A stretch of DNA of 64,000 nucleotides from Arthrobacter sunyaminii (GCF_018866305.1 NZ_CP076456.1:2790001-2854000); one strand, 5' to 3'. Shown: positions 52,178-62,386, counted from the first letter of the stretch. The notes: generated by a model from the sequence alone, not told the origin. Numbers and translations are program-made.

Positions 52178-52221
52178 AGGTGTTCCGCGTCCGGGCCGTG
52201 CGGCCCGGACGCGGAACACCT
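52178..52221. other. Perfect 20-bp hairpin between atpA and atpG
   Basis: Arms 52178-52197 and 52202-52221 are exact inverted copies with a GTGC loop. It lies seven bases past the atpA stop, inside the atp operon. There is no T-tract. It could weaken transcription or protect the upstream mRNA end, setting the ratio of upstream to downstream subunits. Confidence 0.7.
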
Positions 52222-52227
52222 AAGCCG

Positions 52228-53865
52228 CTAGCGCTTCTGCTTGACGATCTTTTCCTGGTCAACAGCGTCTTCGCCCAAGGCGGCGTACTCTTCGTGGCCG
52301 GCGGCAACCATGTGGTTGTCGCCCTCCCCGAAGAAGCCTTCCTTGAAGGAGACAACGCGCTTCTTGAGTTCCTCCACAGTGGAGTCCTCAAGCTTGCCCG
52401 TCTGTGCCAGGGTGGTCAGGACGGACGTGCTGTGCTTCAGGTGGTCGATGAACTCGCCTTCGAAGCGGAGCACGTCTTCCACGGGAACATCGTCCAGGTA
52501 GCCGTTGGTGCCGGCCCAGATCGAAACAACCTGTTCCTCAACCGGGTACGGAGCGTACTGACCCTGCTTGAGGAGTTCCATCAGCCGCGCACCGCGGGTG
52601 AGCTGCTGGCGGGTGGCTGCGTCCAGGTCCGAAGCGAACATGGAGAACGCCTGCATGTCGCGGTACTGGGCCAGTTCCAGCTTCAAAGTACCGGAAACCT
52701 TCTTCATGGCCTTCTGCTGTGCAGCACCACCGACGCGCGAGACGGAAATACCGACGTCGACGGCGGGGCGCTGGTTGGCGTTGAAGAGGTCCGACTGAAG
52801 GAAGATCTGACCATCGGTGATGGAGATGACGTTGGTCGGGATGTAAGCCGAGACGTCGTTTGCCTTGGTTTCGATGATCGGCAGGCCGGTCATCGATCCT
52901 GCACCGAGCTCGTCGGAGAGCTTGGCGCAACGCTCCAGCAGGCGGGAGTGCAAGTAGAAGACGTCACCGGGGTACGCTTCGCGTCCCGGCGGGCGGCGCA
53001 GCAGCAGCGACACGGCACGGTAGGCTTCAGCCTGCTTGGAGAGATCATCAAAGATGATCAGGACGTGCTTGCCGCCGTACATCCAGTGCTGGCCGATGGC
53101 CGAACCGGCGTACGGTGCCAGGTACTTGAAGCCTGCGGGGTCGGATGCCGGGGAGGCCACGATGGTGGTGTACTCCATGGCGCCGGCCTCTTCGAGGGTG
53201 CGCTTGATCTCAGCAACCGTGGACGCCTTCTGGCCGATGGCTACGTAAATGCAGCGCACCTGCTTCTGGACGTCGCCGGATTCCCAGTTGGCCTTCTGGT
53301 TGAGGATGGCGTCAACAGCAATGGCGGTCTTACCCGTCTTGCGGTCACCAATGATCAGCTGGCGCTGGCCGCGGCCGATCGGGATCATGGCGTCGATTGC
53401 CTTGAGGCCGGTCTGAAGCGGTTCGTGAACCGACTTGCGCTGGGTTACGCCGGGTGCCTGGAGTTCCAGTGCACGGCGTGCCTCGGCCTGGATGGGGCCC
53501 ATGTCATCCATGGGCTCGCCCAGCGGGTCGACAACGCGGCCCAGGAAGGCATCGCCCACGGGTACGGACAGGACTTCACCGGTGCGGTGAACTTCCTGGC
53601 CTTCTTCGATCCCGGCGAAATCGCCGAGTACAACGACACCGATTTCACGGGTGTCAAGGTTCTGGGCCAGGCCCAGTGTGCCGTCCTCGAACCGAAGCAG
53701 CTCGTTTGCCATGACGGAGGGCAGGCCCTCCACACGGGCAATGCCGTCGCTGGCGGTTGTTACGCGGCCAACTTCAACGCGCTCTGCGTTTCCGGGTTCG
53801 TAGGACGCCGCGAATTCGTTCAACGCATTACGGACGTCGTCGGCGTTGATGGTCAATTCGGCCAT
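52228..53865 (-). CDS. atpA: ATP synthase alpha subunit
   Basis: This is the non-catalytic nucleotide-binding subunit of F1, 545 residues. It has Walker [14 protein letters not shown] and the [16 protein letters not shown] region, then [15 protein letters not shown], with a charged C-terminal tail slightly longer than in E. coli (513). It lies 102 bases downstream of atpH. Confidence 0.97.
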   Translation of the reverse strand: MAELTINADDVRNALNEFAASYEPGNAERVEVGRVTTASDGIARVEGLPSVMANELLRFEDGTLGLAQNLDTREIGVVVLGDFAGIEEGQEVHRTGEVLSVPVGDAFLGRVVDPLGEPMDDMGPIQAEARRALELQAPGVTQRKSVHEPLQTGLKAIDAMIPIGRGQRQLIIGDRKTGKTAIAVDAILNQKANWESGDVQKQVRCIYVAIGQKASTVAEIKRTLEEAGAMEYTTIVASPASDPAGFKYLAPYAGSAIGQHWMYGGKHVLIIFDDLSKQAEAYRAVSLLLRRPPGREAYPGDVFYLHSRLLERCAKLSDELGAGSMTGLPIIETKANDVSAYIPTNVISITDGQIFLQSDLFNANQRPAVDVGISVSRVGGAAQQKAMKKVSGTLKLELAQYRDMQAFSMFASDLDAATRQQLTRGARLMELLKQGQYAPYPVEEQVVSIWAGTNGYLDDVPVEDVLRFEGEFIDHLKHSTSVLTTLAQTGKLEDSTVEELKKRVVSFKEGFFGEGDNHMVAAGHEEYAALGEDAVDQEKIVKQKR

Positions 53866-53967
53866 CTGCAGTCCCTGCTCTCCTGTGTTGTGATCATCGC
53901 TTGGTGCCGATGACCGTGATTAATTCTCAAATGATCTTGAACTGGTCTCAACCGTCCCGCGGGACGG

Positions 53968-54782
53968 CTAGACCGCGAGCTTCCGACGGAGGTCGGACAG
54001 ACGGGAAACTACTGATGAATCCAGTATCTCGTCCCCCACTGCGATCCGCACGCCGCCGATCAGTGACGGGTCAACGTCGGCGTTGATCTTCAACTCACGG
54101 CCGTAGAGTCCATTAAGAGAGGACTGCAGACGCGAAAGCTGCTCTTGGGTCAACGGACGGGCGGCCCGAACCTCGGCGATCCAGCGCTTCTGGCGCCCGG
54201 CAACGAGCTCCAGGAAGCGTGCCACCAGGGCACTGGGCTTCAGGCCACGCGGATGCGTGACCGCCTGGCGGATCAGTACGAGTGCCGCAGGGCTGGCCCC
54301 GGGCACAATCTTCTCGGCCAGCGTAATCTTCGCTTCAGGCGAGGCCTGCGGCTCGGACAGTGCACGCTGGAGTTCGTGGCTGGAAGCCACCACCCGGTTG
54401 AACCGGATGAGATCGTCTTCCAGTGCATCGAGGCCGACAAGCCCTGATCCCCTGTTTTCTGCCGTTGCCGAAACAACAGTGGCAGCCAGTTCCTCGAGCG
54501 CATCACCCAAGTCACGCGGAGACCGCCAACGCGAGGAGACCAGATTGGCTGCAATGGCTTCAGCGTCGGCTGAAACCTTTCCGCCTACCAGCTGTGAAAC
54601 CAGCGCCGCCTTGGCATCGCTTTCACGGGCGGGATCGGTCAGCGCACGCCGGACACCGGCGCTGCTGTCGAGAACGCCCAGGATTCCAAAGAGTTCCTCT
54701 GCCAGCGACAGGGACGCAAACGGAAGCTTGGCTTCCAGCTGCTGCCGTGCCGCGGCGAGTGATTCGCTCGATACTCCTGCCA

Positions 54783-54783
<1 letters not shown>
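53968..54783 (-). CDS. atpH: ATP synthase delta subunit, long form
   Basis: The 271-residue protein ends with the classic delta/OSCP motif (KINADVDPSLIGGVRIAVGDEILDSSVVSRLSDLR, quoted as DVDPSLIGGVRI and DEILDSSV). It is about 90 residues longer than E. coli delta. The length recalls the delta half of the mycobacterial b-delta fusion, but here the b subunit is a separate gene, overlapping by one base (TAATG). Confidence 0.93.
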
Positions 54784-55343
<560 letters not shown>

Positions 55344-55373
55344 CTATCTGCTTGGTGGGTCAGTCGGTTCGGA

Positions 55374-55583
55374 CTAGACAATGAACGCGAGAACCAGACC
55401 AAGAATAGCGAGTGCTTCGGTCAGTGCCAGGCCAAGGAAGGCGATGGGCTGAAGGACGCGCTGTGCCTCCGGCTGGCGTGCAACGCCGCTGATGTAAGCG
55501 AAGAAGACGAGACCCACACCGATGGCGCCGCCGATTGCGGAGAGACCATAGCCGATTGCGTTGAGGCTACCTGCGATTTCCAT
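55374..55583 (-). CDS. atpE: ATP synthase c subunit
   Basis: The 69-residue hairpin of two helices makes up the FO rotor ring. The start is the ATG at 55583, preceded by GAAAGGA; an in-frame TTG upstream overlaps that site. The polar loop RQPEAQ and the ion-binding Glu in LTEALAI are visible. The residue after the Glu is Ala, and TM1 lacks the Gln of sodium enzymes, so proton coupling is expected. It is a bedaquiline-type drug target in relatives. Confidence 0.97.
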   Translation of the reverse strand: MEIAGSLNAIGYGLSAIGGAIGVGLVFFAYISGVARQPEAQRVLQPIAFLGLALTEALAILGLVLAFIV

Positions 55584-55629
55584 GTTGATTTTTCCTTTCA
55601 AGATGCCCTGAGGGCAGGTTGCTTGGGGT

Positions 55630-55673
55630 TTCCCCGAAGGGGAAGTTTAGTTATCCCGGAGGGGAAGCTTAGT
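55630..55673. repeat. Tandem 22-bp duplication at the atpB-atpE junction
   Basis: Two adjacent 22-base units (55630-55651 and 55652-55673) match at 18 positions; the second contains the atpB stop codon. The first is itself a TTCCCC-GA-AGGGGAA palindrome. It may be a hairpin-forming element upstream of atpE. Confidence 0.6.
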
Positions 55674-56475
55674 GATCGTCTGCCAGTGCGCCCTGGATGT
55701 AGATGGCGGTAAGCAGGGTGAAAACGTAGGCCTGGAGCACCATGATCAGTGCTTCAAGCATGTACATGGCGATGCCGCCAACCAGCACCAGGACAGACGA
55801 GGCCTGGAGGATGATGTTGTCCTGGAGAACCAGGAGGTATTCAATGCCGGCGCCGGCAAGCATGACAATCAAGTGCCCGGACATCATGGTGGCGAACAAA
55901 CGCAGGCTGTGCGTGATCGGCCGGACCAGGAAATTGGAGATGATCTCAATGGGAACCAGAACGGGGAGGATGTACCACGGCACGCCCGAGGGCACTGTGG
56001 CCTTCACGAAGTACTTCATTCCGTGCTTCTTGATGCCAACACCGATCCATGTGAAGTACACGATCGCGGCCAGCAGGTAAGCACCGCCCGGGTGGGAGAA
56101 GCTCGGCAACTGAATGAACGGAATGGCACCGTAAATGTTGTTGACGATGATGAAGAAGAACAGCGCGAAGAGGAAGGGGACGAACTTGAGGAAGTCCCGC
56201 TCGCCGATCACATCCTTGGCGATGCCGTTGCGGACGAATCCGTAACCGAATTCACCCAGGAACTGCAGGCGTCCCGGCACCAGCTGTCCCTTCCGGGAAG
56301 CTCGAACAAAGATAACGGCAATGATGATGACCGAGAGGACGACCAGCAGCATCTGCTTGCCGACACCGGTGCCGTAGTCCGCGCCCCACGGGAAAATCTC
56401 AGGGAGGTGCATTTCTTCAATGGCCGGCGGAACGAATCCACCTTCATTAGTGGCCGGGAGTGCAAGCGCGATCAA
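55669..56475 (-). CDS. atpB: ATP synthase a subunit
   Basis: The 268-residue FO stator channel has about six helices. The essential Arg lies in HSLRLFATMMSGHLIVML, and VLVPIEIISNFLVRPITHSLR holds helix 4 or 5, quoted here as PIEIISNFLVRP. It forms the proton half-channels with the c ring. It lies 79 bases after atpZ. Confidence 0.97.
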   Translation of the reverse strand: MIALALPATNEGGFVPPAIEEMHLPEIFPWGADYGTGVGKQMLLVVLSVIIIAVIFVRASRKGQLVPGRLQFLGEFGYGFVRNGIAKDVIGERDFLKFVPFLFALFFFIIVNNIYGAIPFIQLPSFSHPGGAYLLAAIVYFTWIGVGIKKHGMKYFVKATVPSGVPWYILPVLVPIEIISNFLVRPITHSLRLFATMMSGHLIVMLAGAGIEYLLVLQDNIILQASSVLVLVGGIAMYMLEALIMVLQAYVFTLLTAIYIQGALADDH

Positions 56476-56554
56476 CGCGTTTCCTCTCTGCTGTGTCCTT
56501 CATCGGGCGTGTGAATCGGGGCAATACTGGTTGCCCGCTCTAAAAACTGTGGCA

Positions 56555-56824
56555 TTACTGTTCGGCTTCTTCACGGTTGTGGGCTGGATGGCCGACGCTG
56601 GCTTTCGCAGGTTTGCTTCCGGTCAGGCCGTGGACTTTGGTCAGATAGAATCCGGCGGCTGCTCCAAAAAGGATACCGACGAGCACCAACCACTGAGTCT
56701 CGAACAGATTGTCCAAAAACCACCCTATCAAACCCCAGGCGACGATCCCGCCAATGATGTAGCTGAAGACGCGCATGCCGGAGTCGTACGTGTTTTCGGG
56801 ATCGTAATCAGGCTTTTCAGGCAT
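56555..56824 (-). CDS. AtpZ/AtpI-like small membrane protein
   Basis: The 89-residue protein with two hydrophobic segments (VFSYIIGGIVAWGLIGWFLD and WLVLVGILFGAAAGFYL) starts at the ATG at 56824, seven bases after AAGGGAA. It resembles AtpZ, implicated in Mg/Ca transport or FO assembly next to ATP synthase genes. Its first eight bases overlap the end of the upstream atpI-like gene. A longer frame upstream is not used. Confidence 0.7.
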   Translation of the reverse strand: MPEKPDYDPENTYDSGMRVFSYIIGGIVAWGLIGWFLDNLFETQWLVLVGILFGAAAGFYLTKVHGLTGSKPAKASVGHPAHNREEAEQ

Positions 56825-57305
56825 CCATTTTCCCTTTGACTGATGTTTCTTCCCCCGCATTGTCGTCGTACAGCTGGAAACGAATCCGGGAGAAGGCACG
56901 GATTTCCGCAACCTGCCATACCACCACGGTCAGAAGCGCAGCGGTAAAGAACCACGTTGCCTCAAGCCAGGCCGGCCTGCCGATCAGAAGCAGCACCGCA
57001 GCAAAAACAGCCACTTTGACGATGTAGATGAGCGCAAACATGGCCATCGCGCCGTGCGGGTTGTCCCGGCCCACCACATGGACAATCAGCAGGCTGACGC
57101 CGCTGAAAGCAATGACGAGGGCCCAGCCAAACAGCACGCTGCCGACACCTGCGGTCCCGTCTGCGACCAGGGACGCAACGATAAGGACTGCGGCAACCAG
57201 GCCGGTCCACATCATCGCGGTGCGGAAGATGCGCAGCCACGGATTCAGGGTGGGCCCTGAAGCGACAAGGGGACGTCCAGTCTGGGCACCGTCTGCGGGG
57301 CTCAT
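56817..57305 (-). CDS. atpI: AtpI-like membrane protein
   Basis: The 162-residue protein has four hydrophobic segments and begins the atp cluster. I chose the ATG at 57305; an earlier in-frame ATG lies right on the AAGGA ribosome site. AtpI proteins help assemble the c ring. Sequence similarity to known AtpI cannot be judged by eye; position and topology support the call. Confidence 0.7.
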   Translation of the reverse strand: MSPADGAQTGRPLVASGPTLNPWLRIFRTAMMWTGLVAAVLIVASLVADGTAGVGSVLFGWALVIAFSGVSLLIVHVVGRDNPHGAMAMFALIYIVKVAVFAAVLLLIGRPAWLEATWFFTAALLTVVVWQVAEIRAFSRIRFQLYDDNAGEETSVKGKMDA

Positions 57306-57368
57306 AACTTTAGACATCCTTCGGGCTGGGGCGGGAATTTGTGCCGCGTATTCTTCGCGACTCTTGAA

Positions 57369-57374
57369 ATTCTA
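57369..57374 (-). promoter_or_regulatory. Possible -10 element of the atp operon
   Basis: On the minus strand TAGAAT lies about 64 bases before atpI, just past the wecA hairpin. No good -35 is visible. Confidence 0.3.
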
Positions 57375-57388
57375 CAGCACATAGAAGT

Positions 57389-57407
57389 CGCCTCCGCCCG
57401 GGAGGCG
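57389..57407. terminator. Hairpin between wecA and atp operon
   Basis: CGCCTCC/GGAGGCG arms (57389-57395 and 57401-57407) with a five-base loop lie 11 bases past the wecA stop. It probably ends or attenuates the wecA transcript ahead of atpI. Confidence 0.5.
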
Positions 57408-57417
57408 TCACATACGC

Positions 57418-58416
57418 TCACACCCGGGCGCGCCGCCGGCCGAAGACCTTCGGAGAGAAGAGGTAAAACACCACTACGGCGGCGGCAAAGAGCGTCAGCG
57501 CAATCTTGGGCACATCCTCCGCTTCGGCGAGAACGAGGCCCGCTCCCCCGGTCAGCAGGGTGCAGGCGGTCACCACGCCGGCGGACTGGAGATGGCTGAG
57601 ACCAACGTCGGTCAGCCGCTGGTAGACATGCTGGCGGTGCGCGGCATACCAGCGTTCACCCCGGCTGATGCGCAGCAGGAGGGTAGAGAAGGTGTCAGCG
57701 AGATAAATGAGGATCGGGAAGAGGAGATATTCCACAGGAACCCCGGCCAGGAAGGCGGCAACCGCAATTCCGGAAATGCAGGCACCCAGCAGGTAGCTGC
57801 CGACGTCGCCCATGAACACCGAACCGCGGCCCAGGTTCCACGGCAGGAACGCTGCAAAAGCGGCAGCGGTGACGGCGCCGGCCACCGTCATCCACACGTG
57901 GTCATTGAGCTGGCCGGCAACGGCGTAGAGGACGCCGACGGCGATGCCGTGCAGCCCGGAGATCCCGTTGACGCCGTCCATAAAGTTGGCGACGTTGATG
58001 TAGGCGGCAATGGCAAGGGCCCCCACCGGAACCCACCAGTAGCTTTGCTCCATGGTCCAGACAAGTGCGGTGGTTCCCAAGATGCCAAGGAGCAGCTGAA
58101 GTCCGGCCCGGACCCGGACCGACAGGCCGCGGAAGTCTTCGACCCAGCCCAGGAGTGACGCCGCGGCGATAACGGCCATCAGGATCGCCATGATGGACCG
58201 GTCAATGGCAACCAGTCCGGTCAGCAGGGATAGGCCCGTGCCCAGCAGGACACCCGCGGCGATGGTGACTCCCACACCGCGGATGATGACCTTGCTGTGC
58301 GAGGAGCGCTCGTTGGGGATGTCCAGGACGCCAAGGCGGCGCAGGAAAGGTATGAAGAGGAAGGGCAGCAGCAGGCTTGCGAGGAAGGCTGCCCCAATGC
58401 ACAGGGCAAGGAGCAT
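57418..58416 (-). CDS. wecA: Undecaprenyl-phosphate sugar-1-phosphate transferase (WecA/TagO type)
   Basis: The 332-residue polytopic enzyme of the MraY/WecA family moves a sugar-1-phosphate (usually GlcNAc-1-P) onto undecaprenyl phosphate to begin a surface polymer. It has GWVEDFRGL, ANFMDGVNGISG, GDVGSYLLG and AAHRQHVYQRLTD (conserved loop 5 His). The start shares one base with the stop of the upstream dehydratase gene (TAATG). wecA lies directly upstream of the atp operon in many Actinobacteria. Confidence 0.92.
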   Translation of the reverse strand: MLLALCIGAAFLASLLLPFLFIPFLRRLGVLDIPNERSSHSKVIIRGVGVTIAAGVLLGTGLSLLTGLVAIDRSIMAILMAVIAAASLLGWVEDFRGLSVRVRAGLQLLLGILGTTALVWTMEQSYWWVPVGALAIAAYINVANFMDGVNGISGLHGIAVGVLYAVAGQLNDHVWMTVAGAVTAAAFAAFLPWNLGRGSVFMGDVGSYLLGACISGIAVAAFLAGVPVEYLLFPILIYLADTFSTLLLRISRGERWYAAHRQHVYQRLTDVGLSHLQSAGVVTACTLLTGGAGLVLAEAEDVPKIALTLFAAAVVVFYLFSPKVFGRRRARV

Positions 58417-60320
58417 TAGCCGGTCCGCCGTTTCGCTGTTCCGTCGCTGCGGGGGCGGCGGGCAGTGCGTTCGCCGGGAACCGCGCCTCCGATTTCCGTG
58501 ACCGGGGGCAGGATTTCACCGTGCGAATCCACACCGCACTTGTGCAGCCAGTCTTCGAATTTCAGGTCCGACGGATTCAGTTCATCCACCGCAGTATGGG
58601 AAATCTTGGGATGCAGCGGACGGGAGTCATCTTCACCGGTGCCCACCAGGATTTCGTGCATCTTTTCGCCCTGGCGAAGCCCTGTGAACACAATCTCTAT
58701 GTCCTTGCCGGACATGGCAATCATCCGTTTTGCGACGTCGAGGATCTTCACCGGCTCCCCCATGTCCAGGATCAGGACTTCTCCGCCGCGGCCGATCGCC
58801 CCGGCCTGGATCACCAGCTGGCAGGCTTCGGGGATGGTCATGAAGAACCGGGTCACTTCCGGATCGGTCACGGTCAGCGGCCCGCCCTGCCGGATCTGCT
58901 CGGTGAACAGGGGCAGCATGGAACCCCGGCTGCCGATCACGTTGCCGAACCGCACCGACACGTAGCGGTCCTGGGTGCTGCGCGCCATCCAGGCGGTGAG
59001 TTTCTCGGCCACCCGCTTGGAGTGCCCCAGCACCGTGGTGGGGTTGGCTGCTTTGTCCGTGGAGATGTTGACGAAGTACTTGACCTTGGCCTTCTTGGCG
59101 GCCCGCAGGACGTTGGCGGTTCCCAGCACATTGGTCTTCCAGGCTTCCTGCGGATACTGCTCCAGCAGGGAAACATGCTTCAGCGCTGCGGCATGAAACA
59201 CGACGTCGGGACGGCGTTCGGTGAAAATCTGCTCCAGCGCTGCGGGATCGCGGATGTCCGCCAGGACGGTGTCCCTGCCGTTCAGCAGGCCGTGTCCGGT
59301 GATGGACAGCTGGGTGAGCTGCAGTCCGGTTTCGTCGCGGTCCACCATAATCAGCTCGGCCGGATCAAAGGCGGTGATCTGGCGGCACAGCTCGGAACCG
59401 ATGGATCCGCCCGCTCCGGTCACCAGGACCTTGCGGCCGGTGAGGTAGCCGGCCACCTCCTCCACATGGATATCCACGGGACGGCGGCCGATCAGGTCCT
59501 CAACGGCAACCTCGCGGAAATCGGTGAGGCCGGCACCGGCGCCCTTGCTCAGCATGTCCTTCAGCGGCGGCAATACCAGTACCCGGAGGTTCAAGCCCTC
59601 AGCATGGTCGGTGACCTCGCGCACCTGGCGGGCTTCGACGTCGGCGATCGCAATGATCAGAATGGAGGCGCGGGTGCGCTGGACAACCTCGCGCAGGTCC
59701 TGCAGCCGTCCCAGCACGGGCACGGTGGACAGCCGGAGGTGCTTTTTCGCCGGATCATCGTCGATCAGGCCAACGGGATAGTAAGGCGAATCCGGGTCCT
59801 TCATCATCCGCGTCACGAGGGAACTGCCCAGGAAACCGGCGCCGTACACCAGCGTCCGCTGGGCCTCGTCGCCCGGACGCGCCTTGCCCTCGACATACAT
59901 CCGCTTGAGGTAGCGGATGGCGGCCATGAACAGGCAGGCAAACGGGAAGGCGATCATGCCGGTGCTGCGGGGAATGTCGATGGCCAGGCCAAAGAGCGCA
60001 CTGACGATGACGAGTATGGCGGAGACAACCAGCGTGACGATGGCCAGCAGCCGCATCTCGTGGAAGCTTCCGAAGCTGTACCTGCCGCGGTACAGCGCGA
60101 AGGAGTAACCCACGATCAGCTGCACCAGCACGGCCACGCCGCAGAAGACGGCGACACCCCCGGGATTGATCTGGTCCACCGTGAGCTCGTACCGCAGCAC
60201 CAGCGCCAGGACGATGGCCACGATCCAGGCCAGAGAGTCCAGAATGTACTGCGTCCACAGCCACAGCGCAGGCCTTTCGCCGCGGAAAGGACCGCTCTCG
60301 TCCGTGCTTGTCTGCCTCAT
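58416..60320 (-). CDS. Polysaccharide biosynthesis nucleoside-diphosphate-sugar dehydratase (CapD/WbpM type)
   Basis: The 634-residue protein has about four N-terminal helices, a CoA-binding-like Rossmann domain (VYGAGFLGSSLVTRMM), then an extended SDR domain (VTGAGGSIGSELCRQI, HAAALKHVSLLE, STDKAANPTTVLGHSKR). Such proteins convert UDP-GlcNAc-type sugars to 4-keto-6-deoxy forms for surface glycans. I chose the ATG at 60320; a TTG further upstream gives a 650-residue protein. It is divergent from the glycosyltransferase genes. Confidence 0.88.
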   Translation of the reverse strand: MRQTSTDESGPFRGERPALWLWTQYILDSLAWIVAIVLALVLRYELTVDQINPGGVAVFCGVAVLVQLIVGYSFALYRGRYSFGSFHEMRLLAIVTLVVSAILVIVSALFGLAIDIPRSTGMIAFPFACLFMAAIRYLKRMYVEGKARPGDEAQRTLVYGAGFLGSSLVTRMMKDPDSPYYPVGLIDDDPAKKHLRLSTVPVLGRLQDLREVVQRTRASILIIAIADVEARQVREVTDHAEGLNLRVLVLPPLKDMLSKGAGAGLTDFREVAVEDLIGRRPVDIHVEEVAGYLTGRKVLVTGAGGSIGSELCRQITAFDPAELIMVDRDETGLQLTQLSITGHGLLNGRDTVLADIRDPAALEQIFTERRPDVVFHAAALKHVSLLEQYPQEAWKTNVLGTANVLRAAKKAKVKYFVNISTDKAANPTTVLGHSKRVAEKLTAWMARSTQDRYVSVRFGNVIGSRGSMLPLFTEQIRQGGPLTVTDPEVTRFFMTIPEACQLVIQAGAIGRGGEVLILDMGEPVKILDVAKRMIAMSGKDIEIVFTGLRQGEKMHEILVGTGEDDSRPLHPKISHTAVDELNPSDLKFEDWLHKCGVDSHGEILPPVTEIGGAVPGERTARRPRSDGTAKRRTG

Positions 60321-60477
60321 AATCCTCAACGGGTAGTTCCCCGGTTCTCTTCTCGGTGATTGCAACACTGTTCGGAAGAATCCGGTGTAATAGACTGGAA
60401 TCTCATCAGCATTCTAACTGCACACCCTGCTCCGTTCGGCTTGGGCCGCTCATCCGGGTTGCCTCGAAAGGATCATT

Positions 60478-61377
60478 TTGCCGGACTCCGTGGCCGTAGC
60501 AGCAGTAACGTTCGACCGCCCCGACGATGTGTCCACTCTGCTGGACTCACTGGCTGCCCAGAGCGCCAACATTACCTCGGTGGCCTTGGTGGATTCAGGG
60601 AAGACGCCGGTTCAGGATATCGCTGAAGCTTCGTCCGCGCCCGTTACGTACGTTCGGTCCAACACAAACCTTGGGGGCGCCGGCGGTTTTTCGCTGGCCA
60701 TCCTTACCGCCATGGCTTCCGGGGCGGACTGGATCTGGATTATGGACGACGACGCACATCCGGAGGATCCGAACTGCCTCGCCGCCCTGCTTGAGGCCGC
60801 TCAGAAGCACCACATGGACGTGGTCCTTCCGCTGGTCGTGGCTCCCGGGCACCCTGACACTCTGTCCTTCCACTTCCGGTTGGACGGCAAGCTGACCCAT
60901 GACCGCGCGCAGGTGGAGAAGCTGGGCTTCATCCCCGACGTCGGGCATTTCTTCAACGGTGCACTGATCCGCGCCGACGTATTCTTCCGTGTGGGCCTCC
61001 CGGATCTGCGCCTGTTTATCCGCGGGGATGAGACCGATTTCATGATCCGGCTGCGGCGCGCCGGAATCCGGTTCGGAACCGTGACCTCCGTAGCCCTGAC
61101 CCACCCGGCGGCGTGGGCCGAAGTGCAGCAGGTTGCCGGTGAACGGCTGCACGTGCTGGTTCCCGAAAATGCCTTCAAACAGTTTTATTTCTACCGCAAC
61201 CGCGGTCACCTGACATGGAAATACAAGCGGCTGCGCTCCTTCGCCGCTGACGCGGTGGGCTATCCCGTCCACTTCGCCAAGACCCGCGATCCGAGGGGCT
61301 TCGCCGCCTGGCTGCGTGCCTACGCGGCCGGGATGCGCGGACGCCGCTTCGGACCGCCGTCGGACTTCGGCTTCTGA
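60478..61377 (+). CDS. GT2 family glycosyltransferase (rhamnosyl/galactofuranosyl-like)
   Basis: The 299-residue GT-A enzyme starts at a TTG six bases after AAAGGA. It has AAVTFDRPDDVSTLLDSL, NLGGAGGFSLAI, WIWIMDDDAHPED (DxD at 90-92, metal-sugar nucleotide), and RGDETDFMIRLRRAG with a catalytic Asp. The GGAGGF plus WIMDDD pattern is like actinobacterial galactofuranosyltransferases (GlfT1). It is the first of two paralogues in tandem and likely adds sugars to a lipid-linked cell-surface glycan. Confidence 0.88.
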   Translation: MPDSVAVAAVTFDRPDDVSTLLDSLAAQSANITSVALVDSGKTPVQDIAEASSAPVTYVRSNTNLGGAGGFSLAILTAMASGADWIWIMDDDAHPEDPNCLAALLEAAQKHHMDVVLPLVVAPGHPDTLSFHFRLDGKLTHDRAQVEKLGFIPDVGHFFNGALIRADVFFRVGLPDLRLFIRGDETDFMIRLRRAGIRFGTVTSVALTHPAAWAEVQQVAGERLHVLVPENAFKQFYFYRNRGHLTWKYKRLRSFAADAVGYPVHFAKTRDPRGFAAWLRAYAAGMRGRRFGPPSDFGF

Positions 61378-61378
61378 C

Positions 61379-62386
61379 ATGGCCCGCCCCGAGGTGCCCT
61401 CCCCCGCTACGCCCTCCTCTGCCGAGGAACTGACCCTGGTCATCGCCACTTTCAACCGTTCCGGATATTTGCGCGGACTGCTGGATTCCGTGGCCGCCCT
61501 GGAACCGGCACCGGAGCGGATTGTCGTGGTGGACAACGCCAGCACCGATGACACCCAGGACGTCATCACCGCCGCTGCCTCCCGGCTCGCCATCCCGCTA
61601 ATCAACGTGCGGCTGCCTGTCAACGCCGGCGGCGCCGGGGGATTCTCCGCCGGCGTAGCGCGTGCCCTCAGCGAAGGTGCGTCTTGGCTGTGGTTAATGG
61701 ACGACGACGTCGTTGTCCTCCCGGGTGCCGTGACGGCACTTCGCAAGTGGACCGGAACGTACGGGTGCATCCACGGCAGGCGCCTGGACGAGGCCGGCAA
61801 CCCGTTCTTCTGGCAGCACCGGTTCCTCCCGTTCCTGGGTATCCATATTCCGGTCCGCGGCAATGTCTTCCGGGACAGTGCAGCTTTCACAACCAACGTG
61901 GGCTGCTTTGAGGGCATGCTGATTTCGGCTGATCTCGTGCGCCGCATCGGGCTTCCCGACGAGCGGTACTTCATCAACGGCGACGACGAGATCTACGGCT
62001 GGCTTGCCTCGCGCCTGACGGACGTGGTCTACGTCAATGACTTTGTGCTGCAGAAGGTCCGTCCGCAGAAGCAGATCGATCTGGGCATCCGGCACTTGAA
62101 CGATTCAAGTGATCTCAGCCGCTTCTATTCCATGCGCAACCGCGGCCACACGGGTCAGTATCTGCGGGCGCACGGGCGGTACAACCGCCTTGGGTTTGCG
62201 CTGGGAACGCTGCTGACTGCCGGCAAGGAGATTCTGCGGCTGCTTGCCGTAGAGCACCGGGTTGCCGGGGCGCCGAGCCTGTGGCGCGGTTGGCGGGAAA
62301 GCCGGTTGATCCTGCACGATGGATCTTGGCAGCCCATGCCGCCGCTTGATCCGGCCCCGTCCAACGATCGGAAACACCAGGTTTGA
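61379..62386 (+). CDS. GT2 family glycosyltransferase, paralogue
   Basis: The 335-residue protein starts one base after the preceding stop (TGACATG). It has LVIATFNRSGYLRGLLDS, NAGGAGGFSAGVARA and SWLWLMDDDVVVLPGA (DDD at 108-110), then FINGDDEIYGWL. It is clearly related to the upstream enzyme, sharing the GGAGGF and DDD blocks, and probably adds the next sugar. Its end overlaps the epimerase start by four bases (TTGA). Confidence 0.88.
   Translation: MARPEVPSPATPSSAEELTLVIATFNRSGYLRGLLDSVAALEPAPERIVVVDNASTDDTQDVITAAASRLAIPLINVRLPVNAGGAGGFSAGVARALSEGASWLWLMDDDVVVLPGAVTALRKWTGTYGCIHGRRLDEAGNPFFWQHRFLPFLGIHIPVRGNVFRDSAAFTTNVGCFEGMLISADLVRRIGLPDERYFINGDDEIYGWLASRLTDVVYVNDFVLQKVRPQKQIDLGIRHLNDSSDLSRFYSMRNRGHTGQYLRAHGRYNRLGFALGTLLTAGKEILRLLAVEHRVAGAPSLWRGWRESRLILHDGSWQPMPPLDPAPSNDRKHQV

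Noticed and set aside
58377..60359. Very long plus-strand open frame opposite the dehydratase gene
   Set aside because: It is an antisense shadow caused by high GC at third codon positions; its product is rich in His, Gly and Gln with no domain, while the minus strand encodes a clear enzyme.
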